Shown here: piece after piece, positions 11,401-25,104 of the stretch | Numbering within the stretch: the stretch's first letter is position 1 | Layout of the letters: the number at the start of each line of letters is the position of its first letter | Made by a program: the position numbers and the translations under genes | NCBI GenBank assembly: GCA_003956705.1 | Contig: QZCP01000227.1 | Location: 1-64,000, forward strand | DNA from: Brevipalpus yothersi | Taxonomy: Eukaryota > Arthropoda > Arachnida > Trombidiformes > Tenuipalpidae | Reading direction: 5' to 3' | DNA: 64,000 nt | The notes under the pieces: generated by a model | What the model was told of the DNA's origin: nothing | What the model saw: only the letters and a program-made list of their open reading frames with translations | The model's database searches: none

Positions 11401-14400
11401 GTTGTTGAATAAAAGAAATGATTCATTCTTCAAATATTTTGCTTTCACTCTCGGTGAGAGTAAATTATTTTAGCTGGTGAATCATCTGCCTCTGTTTCCT
11501 TTTACACACTTTGTCTATAGTAAAATGGTATAGTTGGTTGGAGATCCCTGGAAGCGGAAAAGCGTTTGACTCACTTGCATATCAATTAACCATGAATGAT
11601 CTCTCCTAGTCTATCAGATTAACAGATGAATGCACACACATACACACACTCACACATTCAGTCACTGACACATCTGGTTAACATGGTTTCATGCTCCTGT
11701 GGACACATATTATCGTCATCATGATGATTATTCCGATTGAAGGAAATAAGAGGAAAGTTTTGAGTATCCAAAAAAAAGAAGAGAGAAGGTAAAGAAGTAT
11801 TTTTCTTCTCGCCTCACCCTCGAGAATCAATTAGAAACAAGGACTCTCCACTGGTACTTTTGGCATACAAATTGCGAGCAGTTATTGCGAATGCTGAGGT
11901 CGGATCAATCATCTCAATTTTCATGGTCAATTCATCGCCAAGACCAACCAGTGTGGCATCACTTTCACTTTGATCCAAAATTCTCATCAACACAACCGGC
12001 GGTGGTGCTGTGTTGGTGACAAAAGAAGGTATCGGACGTTCTAATCGACTTTTTGCGTTTTGCAAGGATCTAATGTTGAGAAAGAGAAGGAGAGAGAGAA
12101 AGAAGATGTGAAGAAAAAGAAGGAATCGATTGAATGGTTACTGTTTTTCTTCTGAATACATGTACAAATTTTGATGGTTAATTTTGTTTGGCCAATCATG
12201 CCAATTTTTTTTTCTCCCTCCTCACTTACGTTACATCGATCCCTTTTTTGCCTTGATTACCACCGCTAAGGGTCACAGTCTGATCGGTAGCACTGAATGA
12301 GCACATCACTTTTATGGTCCGATCACTGTCAGTCATTATGACCGCATGTTGTTGAACCACAATTTCATTGACAAAGTTCTTTGTGCCCTGTACAAACGGA
12401 AGCAAGTGTATAACGGTTAATATGTATGCATATTTTTGCATCTCTCTCTCTCTCTTCATCCAATTTTTTTGTCAGTATTCTTCATGATGAATGAGCTTAT
12501 GATCGAGATGGAAAGTATTTGATTGTGCAACTTTTTCTTCTTTTTCTTCTTCTTCATTCATTCAGTCTTCTTTTCTCAATGTCTCTCACCTCTGATCGGG
12601 TTCCACACTTGGAATTAAGAGGAATGGAAAATTTCAGATGTGTTTGACCGGTACCAAGTTCAAAGCATTGAGTTGGATTGCCTTTAGCGTATATACGACC
12701 CATGAACGGTGTATCAAAGTTCAACGTTAACATCATGTCATGCTGATTGCATTGTACTGTCACTGCAAATGTACCACAAAAATGGAGGGAAAAATTAATC
12801 AGTATTACACTAATAGTAATTAGATCAATCGGTTAGTCAACAACCAGTAATATTAGTCTGTCTATTGTAGCCATTGTTTTTTCTTCTCTCTCTCTCATTT
12901 CTGATGACATTATTATCATCATTCTCTCTCTCTCAGTTGAATGAGTTATTGAGATCTTTGCTGATATGTTTATTAGCTAATTGTATCTATCATTTTTGGT
13001 TGATAGTTGTTCTTTTCTCTCTCTCTCTCAAAATATTCAACACACCTTGTTCACAATTTCCTTTTTCACTATACAATGAATGACGGCGAGCTTGTAATTG
13101 TTGATGTCCAATACCAACAGACGCTATATCATAACTGGACAGTGCACATTCTCTTGTGTACGATTCATAGTTGAGTGATCGACACATAAATAATTTTTCC
13201 AGGTCACATTGTCGCTGACATTCAGGTAAACTGAATGCATGACTGATACGATCGATGTAGGGAAAAAAAGCATCAGTAAAATCTTTATACTGGCAACTGG
13301 AAGGCTCTGAGAAGGAGGAAGAGAAAAAAATGAGAAATGAATAACATTGTCACAGTTAAGAGACGGAAACAACATCAATTTTCATATGACATCTAATTCA
13401 TCTAATTCACATAGACAATACAATAATCCATCGAGTGATCAATAATTCAGAGAAGGGTCACAGTCGCTCGATCCAGTATGACTATGAGTACGAAGGTCTT
13501 AATTGATTCGAGATACACCTCGAATTCATCCTGATTTAAATAACTGCGATTTGAATTCTTCTCGATCTCTCACCTTTGACACAATGATTTTCAAGATAAT
13601 CGATTTCTTTAGTGGTTGCTTTGAAGGATCCTGGCTTGGAACGTTGTGTTTCAGTGAATAATTTGCACGTTTTTTGTGTATAATCATAAGTGGCTGAGCG
13701 ACAAATGAAATCTTTTTCCGATAAACAGTGATCTTCACAATCAGCTCTTAGATCAACATTAATTATCGTCTTATCGGGTGTTTCCTCCAGATCATAACCG
13801 ATTATACGTTCAAATGACCATAATTTTCCACAAGGTTTTTCTACGGAAAAAAGAATAGAGTTAAAAATTTTCAAGTTTATAAATCATCGTTACATATGGA
13901 TTCACGAGAAAATAGATATTTCAAATAATACCTTTGAGACATATTTTTTCAAAGTAAGCAATATTGGGAACTTTTGACAATGCCTGTCGATTTTCACCAG
14001 CAGAATCTTCGAGCAAAAAACAGTGTTGAGTATGACCGTATTCCAAAGCAAATGCTCTACACCGTGCACCCCGACGTGTACACTCGTCCTGACACTGGGT
14101 TGTTATTCCCAACCTCGGAGGTATTCTAGATCGTTCCCGTCGTGCGAATCGAAGATCGTAGCCATACGTTTTTTCGTACGTAAAATCAAATGTACCACAT
14201 CGACGTGAGCCATGGTGTGAAGGTAGTGTGGTTGTTGATGGCTGTGGTGGCTGTGGTTGGGATGATGATGACGATGATGGACCCATCGGAATTGTGGGTG
14301 ATTCTGATGGTCTTGGTGGATCAAGTGTATCTGGTGTGGAAGACACTCGACCTCTTCGAGATGCTCGGCAATCTTTTTCCGCATACAAAGCTCTCGGATG

Positions 14401-17328
14401 ATGTTTCATTGCCTCCTTTTGACTAGTTGCCCGATTGTCTGAGCTCAATAGACATATATTGCCATTGGGTACCGGTGATTGATCAATGTAAGTGTATGAG
14501 CGACAATTGAATTCGGTCTGACGATTACATTCGTTTTCACAGAAAAAGGTGGATGAACCACGAACAGATTTGGCTACCGAAACAATGGCAATGTCCCGTT
14601 CAATTGGAGCATAACGACATCCGGATACATCAGCTGTACACTGATTTTCCATATAATCTGTACCCTTGGTGAAAATCAATCGTAATAGGCCGGAATTACG
14701 GTCCTGATCATATAGACGACATTCACGTAATGTGGCATCATAGCTGGCCGATAGACAAGCGAAACGTTTCTCTTCCACACATCGAGCTCGACAATCAGAT
14801 TTGTGTAGATATCGTATGATAGCTTTCGGCTGTATACCAACTGTTGCTTGATCAACTATACGATCGAATGTCCACAGTTTGGAACATGTCAGATGGGAGG
14901 ATACACAGAACCCTTCGAAATAATCACGTCCTGGCGAAAGTCTCAGATCCAAGCGGCCAATAGAACTATTCTCATACATTCCGTAGCACGTATGATGAGT
15001 GTAATCCATCACAAATGCTCTACATGCCACATTGTGTTCACATCTTTGGGAACATTCGGTAATTATTCCAGGATCCACTTTGCTTGAGTAAAGTAGACTG
15101 AAAAATCCACCGATTGGCTCGAAACCAGGAACTCTTTCAAAAGTGAACTTTCCATTAGGACCACATTTGATTGATGAGCCAGCTGTTTAGGAGAAGAGGA
15201 AAAGATTAATTAATCAATTAATTAATATTTTTGTGAATATTCCGAACTAGAAAATTCTTCCATGAATAAACCTTTTTGCAAATTTCATCTATAAAATAAT
15301 TTTCGCTGGTTTTAAAGTTGGGAGAACCTTATCAATCAGAAATCTGTCTTTTTGGAACTGATTTTCAGATTCCTTACTTGGTATTTCATTGGACGAGGAA
15401 CTCGAACCTCTACGATTTGTTAGCGAATCTGTGGAGTTGCCTGTGGGCTGAAAATTACCTGGATGCGATGTTGAGTGGCCAGTGGTTGTTGATGTTGAGC
15501 CAATTGTGGTTGGAATTGAACTTGGTGGTGGAGAAAATGCTGTACTTCCAGGTGTGGGTCCTGGCTCCAAAGTGGACACTGTTCCATTGGAATCGTGAAA
15601 AGTGGATGAGGATGGAGATGATGAATGATGCTCATTGCCGTAGGTGGTTGAGGTACTGGGCACAGTTGATGGCTCAACACTATGTGTCGGCTCATCCAGT
15701 GGTGTTATGATGGTACTTTCGGTTGTGGTTGATGTTCGATATTCATTATCAGCAGATGATGCTTCCGTTGATCCGTTATTGTTACCTGATTCAATGTTGG
15801 AACGATCGGTTATACCATCACCCGGAAGTCGTGGACATTTTCTCTCATAATAAGTCATTCCAGGTCTCTGGGTCATTGCCGATGGACCAGCACTTGTTCG
15901 ATCATCACCGGACAGTAGACATTCATTGTTACTCGAATAGAATGCATATGAACGGCACAAAAATTTTCGATTATCATTACAATGATTTTCACAATCTTCT
16001 CGAGAGCCAATATTACGAGTTTCCACGAGATCAGTGTACGTTGGATAAGCTCCGGGTGTTGATGAGTATGGACATGTGGAATGTGCTCGAATACATTGAT
16101 TCTCCAGATAACTTATTTTCGAATTCTGATTGCGTATATAATTGGCTGGTCTAGTTCGACGATCTTCTCGGGACAATTTACACTCGGTTGTTTCATCATT
16201 ATACACTGCCGATCGACAAACGAATGCTTTCTCCTGTAGACAATATTCTTCACAATATCGTCGACTCTGAACAAAATGATATACTCTCTCATACAAAAGA
16301 GGTGTCAATTCATAACCGATAACTCTTTCGAAAGCCCACAATTTATCTTGACACATGGTCATTATTTCTGGTCCACGGAGACATATTTTTTCGAAAAAAC
16401 TTTCACCTTCACGCGGGACAAAGTCACCACTTCTTCCCTGTGAATTTCGATCCAACTTGTCACACCGAGAGCTTGGATAGCTGATTGAGAATGCTGGACA
16501 ATCCAAATTTGCCTTATCACATACCTCACGACAATCACTGGTCACTCCGAGACTTGTGGTGTGTGGCATGGGAACTGAAGTGGCCAGTGCTGATCGTAAT
16601 GCATGTCCAGTTACCTTTTCGTATGTAAATATTCCATGTGTACACGCTTCGGTGACACATTTTTTCTCTCCATACACTGATCCAATCTTAATTGGTAGTG
16701 CAGCATTTGATAAACTAACCGAATCATCGCCACTCAAAAAGCAACGTTTACTTTCCATACTGTAGGAGCGACAATTGAAGGTAAATTCTTTGTCACATCT
16801 ATGCTCACAATCTTCAATATTTTGAGCAAAAACCAACGAGTCCATGGTTATTACAGCCGTATTCTGTTTACCATCGTACAGGCATGTTGTTGGACCTGTG
16901 GAATTTTGAGAAGAATATTCCTTAAATTTCTAGTTAAAAATTGGTTATCGTCATTGGTTATCATCATTTCGGCTCACTTTGGAGCCGAAATTGTTTCCAA
17001 ACCTTTTTGGAAATGATAATGGATACAGAAAAAGAAGAGCTAGAAGTGAAACGGTAGCTAGAATAACGGGAAAGTTCGGGCGGAACTAGGAATAGAAGAG
17101 AGAGTTGTTTGGACAATAATAGGGATTGTTAGTCTTTTGTTTTTTGGAAAATGATAAAACAATGTTCATAGTAATGGGCAAGGCTAGATTGTGAATCAGG
17201 TCATCTTGTGTTAGGTGTACAGATAGAGTTACTTTTTTAAAATGAATAACTGTTTGTCAATCTTATGGTGGACATGAAAGGAGAATATTAAGTATGATAG
17301 ATCACTGGGAGGACAAAAGAAAGTGCCC

Positions 17329-17397
<69 letters not shown>

Positions 17398-18554
17398 AAG
17401 AACCCGTTATACTCATGGTTCCATGAAAATTATTCATCAAGCATTCCTGCTAATAGAACATCACAAGTCAAAACTAAATTTGAGGTGTCATTCGTGAAGA
17501 TCATCCTAAACACTTCCAGTAATCACAAATTATGGGTCAAATGGACACTGTTAAGAGGGGTCATTCCTCCCTCACATAAGGCATGGAGAAGAGGATTTCC
17601 TGGTTGTTCATTGCGAAACTGATAGAATACTAATTGTTTCACTTTCATGAGGTGCTGGAAAAAAATTCTCACTATTTTGAAAAGAGAAGATAGTGAATTA
17701 TTTTTGAATATCAAATCGATACTAATCATGAAAGTCCAAAGTCCTTCTCTCTCTCTCATGGTGATCATTTCCGCCAAAAAGAGTGAAACACTCATTTGAT
17801 TAGCTGTATTTATTCATTCATCAGCTGACTTATCGAGTGAAAACAATCCTTCAAAATTACTTGCAAGGAAGAACAATGAATAAATAATCAACACGAAATG
17901 GTGACACTTACCTGGTGCAGCACATTGATTTTCAATATAATCTCGAGAACTTCCGAAAACCTGGCGAAAAGCTTGCGGCTGAGTTCGTCTATCCTCCTTG
18001 GACAATTGACATATTCTCTTATCATAATCATAATCAGCACTACGACAGGTGAACGATGGTTCCATTAGACAAGATTTGGCACACTCATCTTTGCTACCAA
18101 TATTGCTTAACACTGATTCAACGAAACCTTCCAAAAAAGCTCCTTTTACCCGCTCAAAGGCCCACAGCCTTTCGACACCGCAAATTTTTTGATACTCATC
18201 ACGATGAACACCTAAGTAGCATACTTTTTCGAAAAAATTTGTGGTATTTGTTGACACTAAATTGTCTCGTCGACCAGATGAATTGATTGAATAGGCAGCA
18301 CATCGAAATCTAGTGTAATCCAGGCCAAATGATTGGCAGGTAGGCTGTTGACGACACAGATTGATACAATCTCTGGTCAATGCTTGATCCGGATGTTGAA
18401 GTAATGTTCCAGCAGGTGTAAATTCATCATCAAAATCTGTCATGGCTAATTTTTCGAAAGTCTGTATACCACCAAAACAATCTTGACCTTGCACTAGATC
18501 CCACAATACTATCAATACTATCCATTGGAATATTTTTTTCACATTGATCAACAT
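7988..18554 (-). CDS. Twelve-PAN, ZP-domain transmembrane apical-matrix protein
   Basis: Predicted extracellular matrix protein of the insect NompA/Trynity/Neyo type, in which ZP polymers attach the apical epithelium or sensory endings to cuticle. Ten coding exons on the minus strand: 18554-17912, 16895-15378, 15182-13932, 13840-13574, 13306-13046, 12762-12590, 12387-12230, 12069-11818, 10969-9522 and 8343-7988. All have GT-AG ends and the sum is exactly 2109 codons. Order: signal peptide (MLINVKKIFQWIVLIVLWDL...), twelve PAN/Apple modules (residues about 25-1313), ZP domain (about 1314-1565), furin-type site RRKR (1570-1573), a His/Ser/Tyr/Gly-rich stretch, one membrane helix (about 2007-2031) and a short cytoplasmic tail. 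The first six introns through the PAN region are mostly phase 1. The start is chosen for the signal peptide; in-frame Met codons further up lack one. The exact orthologue is undecided. Confidence 0.92.
8369..8430. repeat. (AG)n microsatellite in the last intron of the PAN/ZP gene
   Basis: About 62 bases of AG repeat followed by a degenerate GAAA-rich tail, just upstream (minus sense) of the transmembrane exon. Confidence 0.97.
17333..17393. repeat. (AG)n microsatellite in the first intron of the PAN/ZP gene
   Basis: About 60 bases of AG repeat inside the 16896-17911 intron. The Arg/Glu frames here come from the repeat only. Confidence 0.97.
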
Positions 18555-19252
18555 TTTAGTTCTCTTTTTGGGTAATCTTGGCAAGAAGTATTCCTTCTTC
18601 CGAGGATACTGGATGGACATGATTTGATTACAAATTTTATTTCTCACAAACACAGAAACATTGATTAATTTTTCTAGTATAACTAGTTGGAAACAATTCT
18701 TTCTCAGTTCAATTGCACGATTCAAAATATTTTACAATACAAAAGTTCAATCGAACTTGTGATAAAAAAATATCAACACTTCAATGAAGAGGTATAAGAA
18801 ATGTCAGTAGATGAGCAATAGAAAGTGATAGAGACATAGAAAAGGGAACAATGAATATGTTTCCCTTCCATTGATTACAGGTGACAAGTAAAGGTAATCA
18901 CGAGAAGGAAATCAAGTGATCAAGTCGATGTGCTCACAAGATGTGTCCAAAAAAATATTTCTCTCTCTTTCTCTCTCTCTCTCTCTCTTCCGGAAGCTCA
19001 CAATCACATCAAGGATGGTCTTCCTCTTTAGGTCGCTTCCCTGCCCATTTTTGTAAATACTACTACTACTACCTGTGTGATAGCCGTACGAGCCGCGTTT
19101 TTTTTCCCGCTCAACTGTATACACTTGTCATTTTGTAATGAAAAGTGGCCTGGACAATGAATGCATGGCCAATCCCCGAATCCATTGTAAATCGAGTGTA
19201 GAAGGAGGAGATAGAGATGGTTTGCTGATGAGAGATAGAAAGAGATGGAAAG

Positions 19253-19290
<38 letters not shown>

Positions 19291-20976
19291 CCGTTTTGTT
19301 GCCGGTTAGAAAAAAATGTGATGATTCTCTCTCGGCTTTTTCCATCGTTCGCGTGATCATTCATTCGTATGGACATCATGACTAGATACACATTTGTATC
19401 ATCATTATGTGGCTGTGTATGTACAGTTTATAGAAAGAATTTTTTTTCCTTTCCTCTCTCTTTTTCTGTCTATCTCTCTCTTTTACATTGATGAATACAT
19501 TTGAATAAAGACAATGGTTACCGTTTCAAAAAGCCTTGGGTCACCGTCCTTTGCCAACAAGTGGCGGGCTTTTGGCCATTTTGTGAGTTTTAAAGAGATG
19601 AAAATGATTTACCACAATCGGCTGCAAAGATGAGTGTGTTTACGGTCTATGATTTTGTAAAAAAATCATTTTGCAAATTCAATGATCGCATTTTTGGTTT
19701 TCATTTATGCAATGGTCGACCTGTAATTCGTATGTTTTTGGTCACATCCACCAGCCACAACACAAACGAGTTGGACATGAAACCTAATCACACCAAAGCT
19801 GAGTAAGCATAATTAGATTAATCCAATCATTCAAGTCATCACCACTTACACACCCAAAATGAGCTGGAAAAGCGACAAAGTTTGCTGATATCAACTAATT
19901 AACTCGCTAGGATCAGCTTAGAAGCAATCTCACTCAATAAGAGATGATGTTTCAAAGCTCACTTATCGTCAATTTGAGCTGATCGAAAATCTCTTGACCT
20001 TCCACAATATTACCATCAATCTGTGAACGAGTTATCATGAGAGCACAGCAATTTATTGAGAAAATTCATCAAAAAATTTGGAGGGGCATCAAAATGGGGA
20101 AGAATGCAGCCTCGATAACGCCAATCTGTTAATTTATATCCTAAGTGATGATCACAACCTTCAAACATACCATGCATCTTGGAAAAATTAGTTGAATCTC
20201 CAACCTTGTTTTTATGAATTTCCAACCAGTGTTTTATTTCAATTGAATCAGTGGTCATTCATCATGAAATCAAATTTAAATTGGAAAACTTTTGGTATAC
20301 CTGAAAAACAGAGGAAGTCATTCCCATTGAAAATTTTGACATGAGAGAAAGTGTATCAACAAGAGAGAGACTTAAGAAGTAAAATGCTTTTTTTCGTCTT
20401 AAGAATTTTCATGGAAAGATTTTTTTTAACTTTATATCTCTCTAAAATTATCCAAGTCGATAGAATTGAGCAAGCTCTGGATAGAATCTCCTCTATTCTC
20501 ATTTGATACAGGATATTTCTGGTCAAATTTTTGCTGTTTCCATAAAATGTTTCCTCCACTCTTGTCTTTTTAACCTATCGAGCAATTACTATCCACTAGA
20601 TTCTGGACATTTGATGATGCGAAAATCCGGATATTGTTCTCATCTTTCTTAGTCTATCCTCCGGCATTCATCAAGGGAATTTTACAAAAAAGGATAAATT
20701 CGAATATTGAAAAAAAAGGCTCGATCAAATATCGGGAAAGATTGCACACAAACAAAGAGAATTTTGAAAATGTAGATAAGTTTGCATTTACATCATGGGA
20801 TAACTAGTAGCATGACAATAAGAAATGAGAGCTATTGTAGAGATCAGATTTACACAATCAGGAAACTTACAACTATGTTTCCCAGCATATATTTCAAAAA
20901 TTTTATCAATGATGAAAGATTTCAACAATATGAATCAAAAAAACGTTTGAGTGAAATGTGATGAGTTTGAGATGGA
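18555..20976. other. Spacer upstream of the PAN/ZP gene and downstream of the SLC6 gene
   Basis: Both flanking genes are on the minus strand, so this holds the SLC6 3' UTR and the PAN/ZP promoter and leader. It includes a (GA)n tract at 19256-19288 and TC-rich runs near 18961. An 80-codon minus frame at 20016-20258 has no start-site or splice support. No canonical TATA box can be assigned. Confidence 0.45.
19256..19288. repeat. (GA)n microsatellite
   Basis: Short uninterrupted GA tract in the spacer between the PAN/ZP and SLC6 genes. Confidence 0.95.
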
Positions 20977-23900
20977 TTATATTGTAGTCTCACGATCAAG
21001 CCCTTGTATTCGAGAATATGTGATGGGAGTGATGAGTTCAGAAGATGCAATTTCCGCATCATACGAGGCAGTATCTTTGGTATTAAAATAATCGGAGAAA
21101 ATTTGTTGACGAATCATTTTACCACCAGTATTTCCTTGCTTTAGGTCACTAATAGGATCTCCTTCTGGCCGAAATGCGTAGCTGAGTCGCTATTATCAAT
21201 TGTAAAAGAGAGAATAGGACATAAAATGAGAAAAAGAGCGATAAAGTCGTAGAAAATTTCTAGGTCATATGTATATTGATATGAATGAGTTTCAGAGGAA
21301 TATAATTCTAACCTTGGAGAATTTAATTTTATCCTCACTCGGCTTCAATTCAGAGAGACCACAAATTGGTATCGGAAGAAGTGCCATTAAAATAGTGATT
21401 GGACCCAGTATACTGGTTATGAAAGTGTCTCTGATCCCACGGAAATGGAACTCTTGATAATCATATAAATTGTAGCCGATGATAAGCTGTGAAGGATGAA
21501 ATAATATGAATGAAAGAAAAAAAACCATTAGAAAGATAATGTAAATGATATTCAAGCTCATGACTTTACCAATAAAGTCACTGGGGTACAAAATCTCCAT
21601 GATGAGTAAAAGTAGACACCGGGTGCTTTACAAGTGATCAATTTAACCGCATTAACGAGATTCTTTGCTCCTAGTGAAGTAAGATAGATTGATGATGAGA
21701 AAATATGAATTTAAAATAGCAGAGAGGACATATTTTTCTTCCTTCTCTTTTACGACTTCATTCAGCTTACCATAAAAAAATCCTACTAAAATAACTTCAA
21801 GTAAAGCCAAAAGGACAGTCAAAATGACAGTGACATAATGATCAAAACTTCGAATGAGGATGAGGCCTTTCTGTTGAATGAACGGAAAAAGAGAATTGCG
21901 TCATTCACACACTGAAATACGTTGAATGAATTTATGTAACCAAACCTTTGTTATAAAAAATAAGCTGATAGAAAAAAATATCAAACAGGTGAAGAGTACA
22001 ATCATTTGATATACTAGTCCTCTTAACCATAAACGTGGTCGCCATCGATCTTTTACACATTCGATAAGAGTGGCAACGTAAGCAATCTTGAGAAGAAATT
22101 TTCGAACAGAAGTACCAAGTTAGAATAAATTTTGCCCAAATACCAATAAATTTTACTCACTTGATTATCTACACCCAAACAGAAAAGAATGAAGAAAACA
22201 GCACAGGACCACAGAGTTTTTAAGGGAAGGGTTGCGAGAAGTTCAGACATGGCCACAAAAGACAGTCCTGGTTCTGAGAAGAGAGACAAGTTTGAGGAAA
22301 TGATCTTTAAGGAAGAATATTTGATGAAGTAAAAGTTACCTTTAACGAGGACTCTTGCCATTTCAACTTTCCTTTCCACCGAAAGATGACCAATAACCGA
22401 GAACACAGTAAGACCAACCATCAAAACCGATAGGTAATTTATGAAGCACGCTATTATCGTGTCTCTCATGAAATTGTTACGATCCCGATGATATTTAGCC
22501 ATTCCTAAACTGATTCCAGTAATGTTACCTGAGATTGGTGAATTAGATTCGAATCATTCTCATACTCATGAATGGTAAATCATTGAAGATTATCTATAAA
22601 TTTAAGTGAAAGTAATTACCTAATGAATGAAGAGTGAAACCTGCAGCATACAACCAAACCTGTAATGATAAATGAGGTTTTTAATGATCAACAAAATTTT
22701 GAATTACTATGCACAAATGTACGTTTAATCTGTACAATGTATACTCACCGATGGTTGAAGAATTCCGTCCATACTGGGCTTGAGGAAAAAGAGTATACCT
22801 TTACGAGCTCCACTTAAGCAGACAGCTTTCAGAAAAAGGGCACCAAAGGCCATCATTGGTATGATTGCCAGGCAAAAGGTTGGATTGGATGAGAAAACAA
22901 ATCCTTTGCGAAGATGAATGAAAGTGATCATCCACACGAGGAACAAAATAATTGCCAATTTCCAATTAACTGTTCCCAGATAAACTTCTTCCACGTCCAA
23001 ATTCATGAGACCTTTGCTGAGGTAGAGAAAGAGAGGGGATTTTAGAACGTTTCTAAGCCGAATGAGTCCAAACACTTACTCAAAAAATTGTTGCGAAGCA
23101 TATTGAAGTGCCGGTGGAATATTGATTGAAGTATTCAAGCGAGTTGAGATCGGTGGACTGAAAGTTCGCCCTGCTGTGGGTGGCACATCAAATGATCCAC
23201 TTATATTGTAATTAGATAGATGAGCGATAGTTTGGTCTACTCGGGTCATATTGTTTGGAGATGTGTAACAAATAACATCATTCCATCTATTATTACACTG
23301 GAACCATGATGGAGACTTATGAAATGATTTGAAGAAGTATAACATGGACCATGAATTAACTGTACTAAGTATTGGTAACATAATCGATGCCACAATTATA
23401 GACGAAATTACGGTGCCTGCATATATAAATGGGACGAAAGAGGAAAAGTTGGAATAAGATTAGTGAATCAAAGTGCTGAATGATTGTTGAATAAATTTTA
23501 GACATATGATTCAACTGGAAACTAACGAATTGAGCGAAAAAACTCGCAAGGACAATCGAATTCATGATGTTCATTTTCTTTGGTTAATAACTTCGTTTTT
23601 TTCTCTCATATTCATTTTGCCCCTAAGACAGAAGAGAATCGAGTCGATTTTGTGGCCATGAAATAAGTGGATAACTACCATGATAGTTGCCGGATCGTAC
23701 AACACTTGCTCTACGAGCGAGCATGAGAAATTACAAAACAAGCATATTGGCAGAAACGCACATAAAATCCATTGGAACGATCTGAAGCATTCATGAAAAT
23801 GATATAATAATAAAATTCCTACATTTCAATTATACACACACACACACAAAGAAAATGGAAGAGAGAAAAATGATTACATACCCTTCAAAATTGGTGAAAG

Positions 23901-25104
23901 ATAACCAAAAACAACTAAATTTCGATGAGTTAGCTGGCCAATGGCGTATTCCATGCACAAAAGTGGACAACCAACGAAAATCATTAATACTGTATATGCC
24001 CAAAAAAATGAACCTGTAATACATGTGATAAGATATGGGAAAGAGAAAGAGAGAAAAAAAATTTATGAACGGAAATATGACTTTGGCCGGCTAGTAATAA
24101 GATTAAGGTAATCAATGATGCTCATTCAGTCAGAAGGTATGTATTATCTGAATGTGCAGACATATACGAAAAATGATAATAATGTGGTCATAAAGTTTAA
24201 GTGAATGTTGGTAAGTTTGTATATGGCTGTCACAGAGGAACGGTAAAAGTTCGCGGCAAAAAAAAGGAGAGCAAAGTTATGCAAATATGAGGGAAACATT
24301 CAGTGTATATATACTATGTATATTTTATGCAAGCATATTTTTCAAGTTATAATGGAATCCAATGCTGGCAAATTGTGATTAATATGTAAACAGGAAGGAG
24401 ATGTATCGAACCCTGAGAATATGAACCCGATTTCCTGTGGGTGTATGTCGCAAGAAGGAAGGAAAGAAGTAGAAAAAAAATGTCTTACCTCCATTATTGA
24501 TGTAACAAAAATATGGGAACCGCCAAAAAGTATTGAGTCCAAGTGAGAAGCCCATAATGGTCATCAAAAAATCTTGCTTATTGGCCCATGCCGGATGATA
24601 TTCGGTATCAGTTGCAATACATGAGCTGGTTGCATCTTCATCGTCATCATCCATTTCGGATTCAATTATATCTTGATATTGGCTTAAAGCGTTAGCAAAT
24701 TTGGGTAATACTCGTAATTGATTAAGTTCCGGTAATGATTTGGACATTCTACGAGATTTAAGATACTTTTGAGCTATTATATCTTCATCTAATAAATTTT
24801 CACGTATATAATCAACTTGTATATTTTTACGTTGGCATCCGAATTCTTGATGAAATGAATTGGATCTGACCATTGGATTGGGTGATGAGTTGAGTGATGT
24901 CTGCAGAAAATCGTAAACATTATTCCCGGCCATAATAGACCGTGGACGAAAGCCGCACATCGAATCATCCACACTTCCCGGCTTAATTAGATGTACTGGA
25001 TCACAATTAGCATTACCATTATTATCACCATTATTATCATTATCCTTTCCATCAACTGTGGACAAAAAGACAACACTTCGCGGCACATTACCACGATTGG
25101 GCAT
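20977..25104 (-). CDS. SLC6-family (sodium:neurotransmitter symporter fold) transporter, divergent
   Basis: Twelve-helix plasma-membrane transporter of the SLC6/NSS family. Twelve exons on the minus strand: 25104-24489, 24013-23882, 23416-23080, 23016-22749, 22659-22620, 22528-22340, 22273-22161, 22086-21946, 21870-21771, 21670-21570, 21486-21313 and 21189-20977. All junctions are GT-AG and the total is 808 codons. A long hydrophilic, Asp-rich N-terminus (about 170 residues) precedes TM1 (GFSLGLNTFWRFPY, 185-198). The WRFPY motif, the EYAIGQ of TM2, the paired cysteines of loop 2 (CNNRWNDVIC), W453 of TM6 and LGVDNQ of TM8 match family landmarks. G189, where monoamine carriers have Asp, points to an amino-acid type substrate. 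T192 stands where NSS proteins have the sodium-binding Asn, and N564 where they have Ser, so ion coupling may be altered. Substrate unknown. The last exon start (AG at 21190) was chosen because the nearer AG gives an early stop. Confidence 0.92.

Noticed and set aside
20016..20258. 80-codon minus frame with a Cys/His/Trp-containing peptide
   Set aside because: No splice or promoter support and no recognised similarity. It could be a stray exon but cannot be defended.
23600..23830. Possible extra SLC6 exon between exons 2 and 3
   Set aside because: An AG at about 23780 gives an early stop in every useful phase. Direct joining of exons 2 and 3 restores the family sequence.
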